Shown in pieces: positions 1-8,406 of a stretch of DNA of 64,000 bases; the first letter of the stretch is position 1; every line of letters starts with the position of its first letter. The position numbers and the translations under genes were made by a program. The notes under the pieces are model-generated. The model saw nothing but the letters and a program-made list of their open reading frames with translations, did not search any database and was not told the origin of the DNA. The stretch lies in the NCBI GenBank assembly GCA_021325135.1, contig JAJPHT010000015.1, forward strand, positions 181,320 through 245,319, given 5' to 3'. This DNA is from Pseudomonadota bacterium (GTDB lineage: Archaea; Thermoplasmatota; SW-10-69-26; JACQPN01; JAJPHT01).

Positions 1-285
<285 letters not shown>

Positions 286-352
286 ACGGGCGGGAAGGGC
301 GCTTTCCGGAAAAGCCGCGCCGTCTTGCGAGCGGGCGCCCTTCTCGCCGAGC

Positions 353-613
353 ATGGCCCAGGCCACATCCCCCAAGCATGCGAGCAACACCCACGAGCAC
401 CGCACGGCCAAGATCATCGAGCTGGTCGGAAGCTCGCGGATCGGCTTCGAGGACGCCATCCGGAACGCCCTGGAGGACGCCCGCGAGAGCGTCCACGGCA
501 TCGGCGGCGCGCACGTGACCAACTACAGCGTCAAGTGCGAGGACGGGCACGTCATCGAGTGGAAGGTCGACCTCAAGATCGCCTTCGGGATCGACCGGAC
601 GAGCCCGCCGTGA
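353..613 (+). CDS. Dodecin family protein
   Basis: 86 aa; KIIELVGSSRIGFEDAIRNALEDA...V.WKVDLKIAFGID typical of dodecin. Confidence 0.85.
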   Translation: MAQATSPKHASNTHEHRTAKIIELVGSSRIGFEDAIRNALEDARESVHGIGGAHVTNYSVKCEDGHVIEWKVDLKIAFGIDRTSPP

Positions 614-670
614 ACAAGGGAGCGTCGTGGGGTTTCCTCATCGTCATCGTCCGGCGGCGCCGCTACCCGC

Positions 671-762
671 GGGGGGTTCGGGGGGCGCAGCCCCCTGACG
701 TTTCGATCGTCTGCTGGAACGGTTCCTTCACGTCAGGGGGGCGAGCCCCCCTGAAACCCCCC
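671..762. repeat. Nested palindromic intergenic element, copy A
   Basis: GGGGGGCGCAGCCCCC hairpin, TGACGT...ACGTCA pair around a core, then GGGGGGCGAGCCCCCC hairpin; related copies at 46312 and 53550. Confidence 0.8.
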
Positions 763-849
763 ATTTTGGCCGCGCTGCGGCGCGGCCGGACAACGACCCC
801 CGCTTTGGGCCGCAGCCCTTTTGCCGCCCCGCCCGGATGGCCCGCCCCG

Positions 850-1959
850 ATGAACGTGGAGGACCGCCTGGCCCTCGTCCGCGAGGTGGGCGAGGAGATC
901 GTCACCGAGGACGAGCTTCGCGCCCTGCTGGAGGCGAAGCCGCACCCCGTGGCCTACGACGGCTTCGAGCCCAGCGGCACGATCCACGTCGCGCAGGGCA
1001 TCCTGCGGGCCATCAACGTCAACAAGATGACGCTGGCCGGCGTCCGGTTCAAGATGTTCGTCGCGGACTGGCACGCGTGGGCCAACAACAAGATGGGCGG
1101 CGACCTGGAGAAGATCCAGGCCACGGGCCGCTACATCGTGGAGATCTGGAAGGCCACCGGCATGGACCTGGACCACGTCCAGTTCGTGTGGGCCAGCGAG
1201 TTCGTGACCGACGAGGCGTACTGGAAGAAGGTCATGAACATCGCGCGGGACTCGTCGCTGGACCGCATCCTGCGCACGACGCAGATCATGGGCCGCAGCG
1301 ACAAGGACAAGCTCAGCGCCGCGCAGATCCTGTACCCGTGCATGCAGGCCGCGGACATCTTCCACCTGGGCGCTGACATCACCCAGCTTGGCATGGACCA
1401 GAGGAAGGTCAACATGCTGGCGCGCGAGGTGGGGCCCAAGCTCGGCTACTACAAGCCCATCGTCGTGAGCCACCACATGATGATGGGGCTCCAGGCGCCC
1501 CCCTCGGCCGAGATGGACCCCGTGGAGCGCGCCACCGCGATGAAGATGAGCAAGTCCAACCCCGACAGCGCCATCTTCATGTCCGACTCCGCGGAGCAGG
1601 TCACGAAGAAGCTCAACAAGGCCTTCTGCCCCGAGAAGGTCGTCGAGGAGAACCCCGTCCTCGAATACTTCCGCTATCTCATCTTCCAGCGCCACTGGGC
1701 GAACCACCGCACTGGGCGCCCCGGCGAGAGCCCCGTCACCATCGAGCGCCCCGAGAAGTTCGGCGGCAACGTCACCTACGAGACGTATGCGGCGCTCGCG
1801 GCGGACTACGCCGAGGGCAAGGTCCACCCGGCGGACCTCAAGAAGACCGCCGCGCGCTACCTCAACGAGATCCTCCAGCCCGTCAGGGACCACTTCGAGA
1901 AGGACGAGAAGGCCAAGGCCCTGAAGGCGCAGGTCGAGTCGTTCAAGGTGACGCGATAG
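850..1959 (+). CDS. tyrS: Tyrosyl-tRNA synthetase, archaeal type
   Basis: AYDGFEPSGTIHVAQG (class I HIGH-like) and KMSKSNPDSAIFM (KMSKS); 369 aa from ATG 850. Confidence 0.95.
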   Translation: MNVEDRLALVREVGEEIVTEDELRALLEAKPHPVAYDGFEPSGTIHVAQGILRAINVNKMTLAGVRFKMFVADWHAWANNKMGGDLEKIQATGRYIVEIWKATGMDLDHVQFVWASEFVTDEAYWKKVMNIARDSSLDRILRTTQIMGRSDKDKLSAAQILYPCMQAADIFHLGADITQLGMDQRKVNMLAREVGPKLGYYKPIVVSHHMMMGLQAPPSAEMDPVERATAMKMSKSNPDSAIFMSDSAEQVTKKLNKAFCPEKVVEENPVLEYFRYLIFQRHWANHRTGRPGESPVTIERPEKFGGNVTYETYAALAADYAEGKVHPADLKKTAARYLNEILQPVRDHFEKDEKAKALKAQVESFKVTR

Positions 1960-2061
1960 CTTCGCGTGCGGAGCGCGAGGGGCGCATTGCGCCGCGGGCA
2001 GAACGGTTCCGTGCGAAAGCTCGGTTCTGAGGCCAAGGATTTGCAGCTGCGCGCGAGGGGA

Positions 2062-2685
2062 CTACGGGGTCGCCGATGCCGGTCGCCATTCGACAGGGCG
2101 CGACACCGTCCAAGTCAATTCCGCTGAAGGGGTGGAATCCTCGAATCGTGCCGAAACGACATACACGCCCGGCGGGATCGTGCGGCTCACCGGGACGCAG
2201 GTTGAGCCGGTCGCCGTCGCGTTCGGCGGCGTCGAGGTGCACGCGTAATCCTGGACTGTGCCGTTCCACGTGATGTTGAACGTGCGCAGTTCCCCCGGAG
2301 GAAGCTGGTCGGCGTCGAACGTGGGACATCCTCCGTGCATGATCGACCAGGCTGAGCTGTTCTCGAAAGCCGCGTCTGGACTGCGTTCGGAGACGTACTC
2401 GAATCCGCCCAGGCCAACGCGAAGGTCTGGCCCGCCTCCGCATCGCCCACCCGGCGTCAGGTTGAGGGGCTGGCTGCCACAGTTGAGCAGAGAGATGGAG
2501 AAGAGGACCCTGGCGCCGATCTGCCCTTGTGACGTCGATGGGGTGAGCCCAATTTGCGCGCACGACCCAGGAACGCGCGCCTGGCCCGCGGGATCTCCAG
2601 GCTGCGCGGATGGGGCCCGTCCAGTTCCGGAGCAGCCAGCGAGAATGGCTGCGACGATGACGACGATGACCACAAGAATGCGCAT
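2062..2685 (-). CDS. Predicted secreted lipoprotein, unknown function
   Basis: Hydrophobic N-terminus with lipobox LAGC; no family recognised. Confidence 0.65.
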   Translation of the reverse strand: MRILVVIVVIVAAILAGCSGTGRAPSAQPGDPAGQARVPGSCAQIGLTPSTSQGQIGARVLFSISLLNCGSQPLNLTPGGRCGGGPDLRVGLGGFEYVSERSPDAAFENSSAWSIMHGGCPTFDADQLPPGELRTFNITWNGTVQDYACTSTPPNATATGSTCVPVSRTIPPGVYVVSARFEDSTPSAELTWTVSRPVEWRPASATP

Positions 2686-2830
2686 GTCTATCCTCGTGAT
2701 GAGGTGGGGCCATTTTCCTCTTTCGGTGCGAGACGTGAGGCGGAACCGGGCAGCGGTCGCTCGGGTGGAGAATTATTTCGCGAAGCACCGCGTCGAAACG
2801 GTGCGCAAGCAAGATTGTTACTCGGTCACG

Positions 2831-2842
2831 AAGCGTTTATCC
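2831..2842 (+). promoter_or_regulatory. Putative archaeal TATA/BRE promoter
   Basis: AAGCGTTTATCC about 30-40 nt before ATG 2870. Confidence 0.5.
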
Positions 2843-2869
2843 TCGCTCGGGCCAGTCGCTGCGCTTCGG

Positions 2870-3874
2870 ATGAACGTCAAAATCGTGGTTCTCTGCGCCA
2901 TAGCGCTCGCCGGGGCCCCTCTCTTCGCGCTCTCAGCGCCAGCCACAGCGTACCAACTTCCCGCCGTGAGCGATGGGCATACGCCCGTGCCCATGCCGGA
3001 TGGATCGGGACGCTTCGTGGTCCCTCCCCCGGGAACTCCCTTGCCGCTCGTGATGGCGGAGATGGTCCCCGCCAAAACGCAGCCGCATGGCATGTACGTG
3101 CCCGGCTCGAAGCCGGTGGACGCCAACATCCACTTCGTCGATCCCGAATGGGTCACCAACCCACAGGGGAGCGGCGCGCTGACCTTGACGTGCCAGAGTT
3201 TCCACGCAGGCTGGGACCAGAACGGCGCGACCACCCAGCGCGGCACGAGCATCTTCATCAAGATCGCGGGCCTGCCCTTCACGTTCACCTCGGACAATTG
3301 CAGCGGTGGCGACGTCTCGGCTTGGGAGGGCACGCCCCTATCTTGCTCGGGGTCCTGCTCCGCCTACATCCAGGCGGGATGGGAAGTCGATCCCGGCACG
3401 AGCACGGTTGCCCACTTCATGTGCGAGTCCCGCGCCGGCGGCGGGATCGACCACAAGATCGACACCACCAATCACGCGAACAACGAGCGCGTGAACTTCT
3501 GGACCACCTACACGACGCCTTCCGGCAAGCCCACGGGGTGGTACGCCTTCGCGTCCAACGCTCTCCTGACCTGCTCGGGTCTTGGTGGGGTCACGAGCTC
3601 CTCGTATTCCGGGCTGTTCGAAACGGAGGAGAACTACGCGACCGCGTCCACCTCCACGGACGGGCCCTTCAACTACCAGAGCTTCACCTACGGTTGCGGC
3701 AGCCTCGACTGGTGCAGCGTCGCCCAGATCATTGCGAAGTATCAGCCGAGCCAAACCGAGGCGTGCGCAGGGAACACGAAGGCAGGGACGCCCACCAACA
3801 CCGTCGGTGGAGACGTCACCATCGGCTCGGGCCAGACTTGCACGGTGGCGGGCACCACGTTCAACATTCCGTAG
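2870..3874 (+). CDS. Secreted Cys-containing protein, unknown function
   Basis: Signal peptide MNVKIVVLCAIALAGAPLFALSAPATA; TATA-like AAGCGTTTATCC upstream. Confidence 0.7.
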   Translation: MNVKIVVLCAIALAGAPLFALSAPATAYQLPAVSDGHTPVPMPDGSGRFVVPPPGTPLPLVMAEMVPAKTQPHGMYVPGSKPVDANIHFVDPEWVTNPQGSGALTLTCQSFHAGWDQNGATTQRGTSIFIKIAGLPFTFTSDNCSGGDVSAWEGTPLSCSGSCSAYIQAGWEVDPGTSTVAHFMCESRAGGGIDHKIDTTNHANNERVNFWTTYTTPSGKPTGWYAFASNALLTCSGLGGVTSSSYSGLFETEENYATASTSTDGPFNYQSFTYGCGSLDWCSVAQIIAKYQPSQTEACAGNTKAGTPTNTVGGDVTIGSGQTCTVAGTTFNIP

Positions 3875-3954
3875 GGCCAGCGTCAGCCGCGCCTGGTCCT
3901 GCCTCCGCCCCCGGTTGCCGAAACGGTTAATCCCGGCTGCGCGAATCGTTCGAC

Positions 3955-4386
3955 GTGCCCTCCTTCCTGCTGGTGGACGACAGCCCCACGGTCCTCCTGA
4001 CGCTGCGGCACGCCATCGTCCAGGCGCGGGGCGACGTGCGCATCCACGAGGCGACGGACGCGAGCCGCGCGCTGAAGCTCTTCGACGACGCGCGGCCCGA
4101 CGTCGTGATGATGGACATGGTCATGCCCGAGGACCAGGAGGAGCCCAAGGAGGAGGACGACGAGCCCGAGAGCGCGGGGCTCAAGCTCGTCCAGGAGATG
4201 CTGGCGCGCCGGCCCGGGACGACGATCCTCCTCGTGACGGGGCTTCCGCCCAGCCACCCCGACGTGACGGCGGCGGTGAGCCTGGGCGTCGCGGGCGTCA
4301 TGCGCAAGCCGGTGCGGCCCGACGACGTGAAGGCGGCGCTGGCGTCGCTCTTCCCCGACGCGGACTCGCTCTCCTACTTCGGCTGA
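3955..4386 (+). CDS. Stand-alone response regulator receiver protein with acidic insertion
   Basis: LLVDDSPTVL, DVVMMDMVMPE, VTGLPPSHPD, GVMRKPV; insertion DQEEPKEEDDEPES after the phospho-acceptor strand; GTG start. Confidence 0.88.
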   Translation: MPSFLLVDDSPTVLLTLRHAIVQARGDVRIHEATDASRALKLFDDARPDVVMMDMVMPEDQEEPKEEDDEPESAGLKLVQEMLARRPGTTILLVTGLPPSHPDVTAAVSLGVAGVMRKPVRPDDVKAALASLFPDADSLSYFG

Positions 4387-4712
4387 TCGCGCAGCCAGGC
4401 GAGGCCGCTCTCGCGCTGCTTCTGCGCCCGCGCGAGCCGGTCGCGCCACGCGTCGGGCGGCGTCGCGTCGGGCATATGCTCCACCTCGCGCATGGTGGCG
4501 GAGAGGCCGGCGAGCCCGAAGAGGGCGGCGCTGGACTTCAGCGAGTGCGCGGCGCGGCGGGCCCGCTCCCACGAGCGCGTCTCGATGCCGAGGCGAAGCT
4601 CCTCCAGGTGCTTGCCCGACTCCGCCTCGAAGATCGCGCGGATCGGCTCGTAGTCCTCGCCCATCTGCTCGCGCAGCGTCGCCAGCACGGAGGGTTCCAG
4701 CTCGGGCTCCAC
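4374..4712 (-). CDS. HPt (histidine phosphotransfer) domain protein
   Basis: ARRAAHSLKSSAALFGLAGLSATMREVE is an HPt motif; GTG start chosen at 4712. Confidence 0.8.
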   Translation of the reverse strand: MEPELEPSVLATLREQMGEDYEPIRAIFEAESGKHLEELRLGIETRSWERARRAAHSLKSSAALFGLAGLSATMREVEHMPDATPPDAWRDRLARAQKQRESGLAWLRDQPK

Positions 4713-4775
4713 GGCCGCCGGAGGCGGTAACGGGGTTTGGGCTTTTCCGAGGGAGGGGCGTTCCCTCCTTGTCGG

Positions 4776-4878
4776 ATGAAGACGGAAATCAGGGCCATCG
4801 GCTTCCGCCGGCCTTCGGGCCGTCGGGCCGATGGTCCTGGGAGAGCGCATGAAAAGCGAGATCAGGACCATCGGCTTC
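4776..4878 (+). repeat. Duplicated 5' coding end of the DUF99 gene with an antisense copy between
   Basis: ATGAAGACGGAAATCAGGGCCATCGGCTTC (4776) and ATGAAAAGCGAGATCAGGACCATCGGCTTC (4849), with GCCGATGGTCCTG (4827) between. Confidence 0.85.
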
Positions 4879-5394
4879 GACGACGCCCCGTTCACGCGCC
4901 CCGACGGCCGCGTCCCCGTGGTGGGCGTCCACATGCGCGGCTCGACCCGCGTGGAGGGCATCCTGGCCACGGACGTGCTGCGCGACGGAGGCGACGCCAC
5001 GGCCCGCGTCGCGCGCTGCGTCGCCGGGTCGGGCCTGCGCGGCACCAAGGCGATCCTCCTGGACGGGGCCTCCTTCGCGGGGTTCAACGTCGTGGACCTC
5101 GACGGGCTGGCGGAGGAGACGGGCGTCCCCTGCATCGCGTTCACCAAGGGCGTGCCGGACTACGCGGCCATCCGCGCCGCGCTGGCCAACGTGCCCGACC
5201 CCGAGGCCAAGTGGGCGCTCATCGAGCGGCGCCGCACCGCGACGCTCCCCACGGCGACCTCGCCCATCACCGTCTCGTGGGCAGGGGATGTGGACCAGGC
5301 GCGCGTTGCGGAGATCCTTGCTCTCACGACGGCCCACGGCCTCGTGCCCGAGCCGCTGCGCGTGGCGCACCTCGTGGCCAGCGTCATGCGCTAG
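4849..5394 (+). CDS. DUF99 family protein
   Basis: MKSEIRTIGFDDAPF...VPVVGVHMRGSTRVEGIL...D.. GASFAGFNVVDL; archaeal DUF99 pattern. Confidence 0.88.
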   Translation: MKSEIRTIGFDDAPFTRPDGRVPVVGVHMRGSTRVEGILATDVLRDGGDATARVARCVAGSGLRGTKAILLDGASFAGFNVVDLDGLAEETGVPCIAFTKGVPDYAAIRAALANVPDPEAKWALIERRRTATLPTATSPITVSWAGDVDQARVAEILALTTAHGLVPEPLRVAHLVASVMR

Positions 5395-5977
5395 CGGGCG
5401 CCAGGGTGAGCGTGCCCTGCACCTTGAAGTCCACGCTGGAGAAGACCAGCGCGCCGCTGGGCGTCGGCGTGATGGCCAGGCTCCCGACGCTCAACGCGAT
5501 GGCGCCGTCGGCGGGCAGCGCCTTCAGGTCGACGTCCAGCGTCATGGGGCTGGGCGCCGACTTGTAATCATTGCACTGGAAGCTCGCGGCGTCCCCCTTC
5601 TTGCCGGTGCAGACCGAGGCGTAGAACGTCATGCCGGGCTGCTGCGCGCCGTACTCGATCTTCACGACGACGCGCCTGGGCACGCCCTTGGCGTCCACGA
5701 CGTGGAAGCTCTCGGAGCCCGTCTGGGAGAACTGGCACTGGTCCGCGGGCGTGCCGTAGGAGCAGGCCCCCGTGGGCGACGTGCCGCTGTACGAGATGGG
5801 GACGGGCGGCGGAGCCACGGGCGCCGTCTCGTTGGGCGTCGCGTTCGCCAGGGGCGCCGCGGCGGGCGAGAGGGTGGCGGTCTCCTTCGTCGCGGGCGTG
5901 GGCGTGGAGCCCCCGAGGCAGCCGGCGCCAAGGGATGCGGAGAGAAGGATGAGCGCGAGCAGCCGGGCCTGGATCAC
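5384..5977 (-). CDS. Predicted lipoprotein, unknown function
   Basis: LLALILLSASLGAGCLGG lipobox followed by Pro/Ala/Thr-rich linker; GTG start at 5977. Confidence 0.7.
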   Translation of the reverse strand: MIQARLLALILLSASLGAGCLGGSTPTPATKETATLSPAAAPLANATPNETAPVAPPPVPISYSGTSPTGACSYGTPADQCQFSQTGSESFHVVDAKGVPRRVVVKIEYGAQQPGMTFYASVCTGKKGDAASFQCNDYKSAPSPMTLDVDLKALPADGAIALSVGSLAITPTPSGALVFSSVDFKVQGTLTLAPASA

Positions 5978-6168
5978 GGGGTTCCCCGGCGGCGCGAGGC
6001 CAGGACGGGTCTTCACGTTTGTGGATGGGTCGTGCTCCGGCGATCGTCCGGCTGGGGGCGCCCGCCTGGCCGGATGAACAAAAGCCGAAAGTGATATCAC
6101 GATGGGGCCCGATCAAAGGGTGGCCGGGTCCACCCCCCCATCCCGTTTTTCCCGGCCTTTTCATGCCG

Positions 6169-7245
6169 TTACTTGATGGACGCCGCGAAGCCCGTCTCGC
6201 CCACGCGGCGCTTCAGCTCCACGATGACGTCCACGGGGGTGGGGTCCACGCTGCGCAGCGCGGCGAGGTAGACCGAGACGGCGTCCCCCGCGAGGCTGCT
6301 GGTGAGGAGGCGCTCGGGGAGCGTCTCGCCGCGGCTGTCGATCTGCACGACGCGCCCCCCCTTCTCCTGGATGAGGCGGCCGGTGAACGCGAAGCGCGCC
6401 TTGGCCTGCTCGTGCTCGCCCGCGTGGCGCAGGAAGACGGCGGTGAAGCGGTCGAGGTCCACGTCGCCGTCCCAGCCCACGAGCTCGTTGTGGTTCATCT
6501 CCGGCATGACGCCCCACCACGAGAGGACCTTGCCGTTCTCGTTGAGCTGGTTCGCGAAGCGGCGCGCGGCGGGGGCCAGGACGCCCGACGCGTAGACGGC
6601 CGCGACGCTCTCCTGGAGCGCGAGGGCGATGCGCTTGGCCTCGTTCTTGGCCGCGGGCACGTCGGGCGCCACCTCGACGACGGACTCGCGCAGCGTGCGC
6701 ACGGTCCTCTCCAGCGCGCGGCGCGTGGGCAGGACGCCCAGGTGGTCCAGGAGCGCGGCGCAGGTGCCGAAATTCGCGGGCAGCGCGGCGCGGGGCATCA
6801 TCTTCGCGCCCGAGATGCGCGCGAAGGGCGCGCCGTAGGACTTGGCGAGCTGCTCCAGGCGCGCGCCGGTGCTCACCGCGGCGAGCATGGCGCCCTGCTT
6901 GCGCGCCTGCGCGAAGGCGGCCAGCGTCTCCTCGGTGTTGCCGCTGTAGGAGACGGCCAGCACGAGCGTGTCCTTGTCGACCCAGCGCGGAAGCTCGTAG
7001 GCCCGGGAGACGAGCACGGGCGCCTTGCCCTCCTCGTCGGCCCACGCCGCGAGGTAGTCCCCGCTGATGGCGCTGCCGCCCATGCCCACGACGAGCACGC
7101 GCTGCGGCGCGCGGGGCAGGCTCCCCTCGAAGGTCTGCTGGAGCGCGGCGTCGAGCTGCTGGGGGTAGCTCAGCACGTGCCCCAGCATGTCCTCGCGGTC
7201 GGCCGCGCGCAGCGTCTCCTCGGGAATGTCCAGCATGTCGACCAT
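6169..7245 (-). CDS. Bifunctional phosphoglucose/phosphomannose isomerase
   Basis: SIS domain: VLVVGMGGSAISGDY, VLAVSYSGNTEETL, NENGKVLSWWGVMPEMNHNELVGW. Confidence 0.92.
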   Translation of the reverse strand: MVDMLDIPEETLRAADREDMLGHVLSYPQQLDAALQQTFEGSLPRAPQRVLVVGMGGSAISGDYLAAWADEEGKAPVLVSRAYELPRWVDKDTLVLAVSYSGNTEETLAAFAQARKQGAMLAAVSTGARLEQLAKSYGAPFARISGAKMMPRAALPANFGTCAALLDHLGVLPTRRALERTVRTLRESVVEVAPDVPAAKNEAKRIALALQESVAAVYASGVLAPAARRFANQLNENGKVLSWWGVMPEMNHNELVGWDGDVDLDRFTAVFLRHAGEHEQAKARFAFTGRLIQEKGGRVVQIDSRGETLPERLLTSSLAGDAVSVYLAALRSVDPTPVDVIVELKRRVGETGFAASIK

Positions 7246-7446
7246 CGGCCCCCACGCGGCGGCAAGGTCGTTAAGGTTTGGGGCTCGCGCCCCTTTCGGC
7301 GGGCCCTGCCGCGTCGCGCTATGCGCGCGCGGGCGCTGCGCAGCCCCGGCCCGCGGCGGGTCGGGAAGGCAGCACAGAGGCCCCGCCGCGGGCCGGCTCC
7401 AAAGGCTGATGCACGCCCAGTCCGTTGCGAGCGCGAGGCTGAACAC

Positions 7447-7659
7447 TTGCGCGTCCTCTTTGCTGCCCTGCTCGTGCTCGCGATCGCGACCTTCCTCGTG
7501 CCCCCGACGGCGCAGGCCACCGAGACGGTGACCGTCTGCTCCGAGTTCGAGCCCAACGGAGGCTGCGGCCTGGAGTACCTCTGCGTCAGCGCGTCGGGCG
7601 ACGTGAACCTGGGCCCCCGCTGCATCCGCGACCCCTGCACGAACCCCAACGTCTGCTGA
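7447..7659 (+). CDS. Small secreted six-cysteine protein (sixth member of the 37.5-39.3 kb family)
   Basis: TTG start; signal peptide then CSEFEPNGGCGLEYLCVSASGDVNLGPRCIRDPCTNPNVC. Confidence 0.6.
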   Translation: MRVLFAALLVLAIATFLVPPTAQATETVTVCSEFEPNGGCGLEYLCVSASGDVNLGPRCIRDPCTNPNVC

Positions 7660-7696
7660 GCAAGGCTCATGCCGGGGGGCCCGTCATGGGGCGGCG

Positions 7697-8344
7697 ATGC
7701 CCGGCCGCCTGACCCTCGGGCTCTACAACTCCTACGACCCGAGGCGCTTCCTGGAGGCCCACCGCCGCGCGCTGGTCCGCGCCGCGCCCCTGGCGCTGGC
7801 GTTCGACGCCAGCGTGGCGGCCTTCGGGTTCCCCTTCGCGGACCTCGCCGCGCACGGTGGGCGCACCTCGGAGAACCGCAGCCGCGGCTCCGAGGACAAG
7901 CGCGGCCAGGGGGAGCCCGTGGAGCTTCGCACGCCCGTGGAGATCGCCGAGTACGTCGCCGCGACGACCAGCGTGGCCGGCGCCAAGGGCGCGGAGGAGG
8001 GCGCCGAGCCCTTCGTCGCGCTGGCCCGCGCGGGGCGCTTCCACGTCTTCGACTTCCCCAAGAAGGGCTTCCCGCCGCAGCTTGGCGCGCTGGTCCTGGC
8101 CACCGAGCACGCGCAATGCCCCAAGGACACCAGCGCGCGGGCCATCGCGAGGGAGCTCGTGGACGGCCGCAGCCAGCTGGTCCTCTTCGGGCTCGGGCCC
8201 CACGGCACGCCTCCCGAGGTGCGCGAGGTCGCGCAGTGGGAGTTCGACGTGACCGGCGGCAACGTGGGGCTGGAGACCGCGACGGCCATGGGCGCCGTGG
8301 CCGCCGCCATCGCCGCGCACCGCGAGATGCTCCAACCCCGCTAG
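7697..8344 (+). CDS. DUF531 family archaeal protein
   Basis: LTLGLYNSYDPRRFLEAHRRALVRAAPLALAF...LFGLGPHGTP. Confidence 0.85.
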   Translation: MPGRLTLGLYNSYDPRRFLEAHRRALVRAAPLALAFDASVAAFGFPFADLAAHGGRTSENRSRGSEDKRGQGEPVELRTPVEIAEYVAATTSVAGAKGAEEGAEPFVALARAGRFHVFDFPKKGFPPQLGALVLATEHAQCPKDTSARAIARELVDGRSQLVLFGLGPHGTPPEVREVAQWEFDVTGGNVGLETATAMGAVAAAIAAHREMLQPR

Positions 8345-8406
8345 AAGAGGGCCTGCGTAGGCGCGTGGCTTATCTACCCCCGAGAGGCGTTGGGCGCCGG
8401 GAGACC

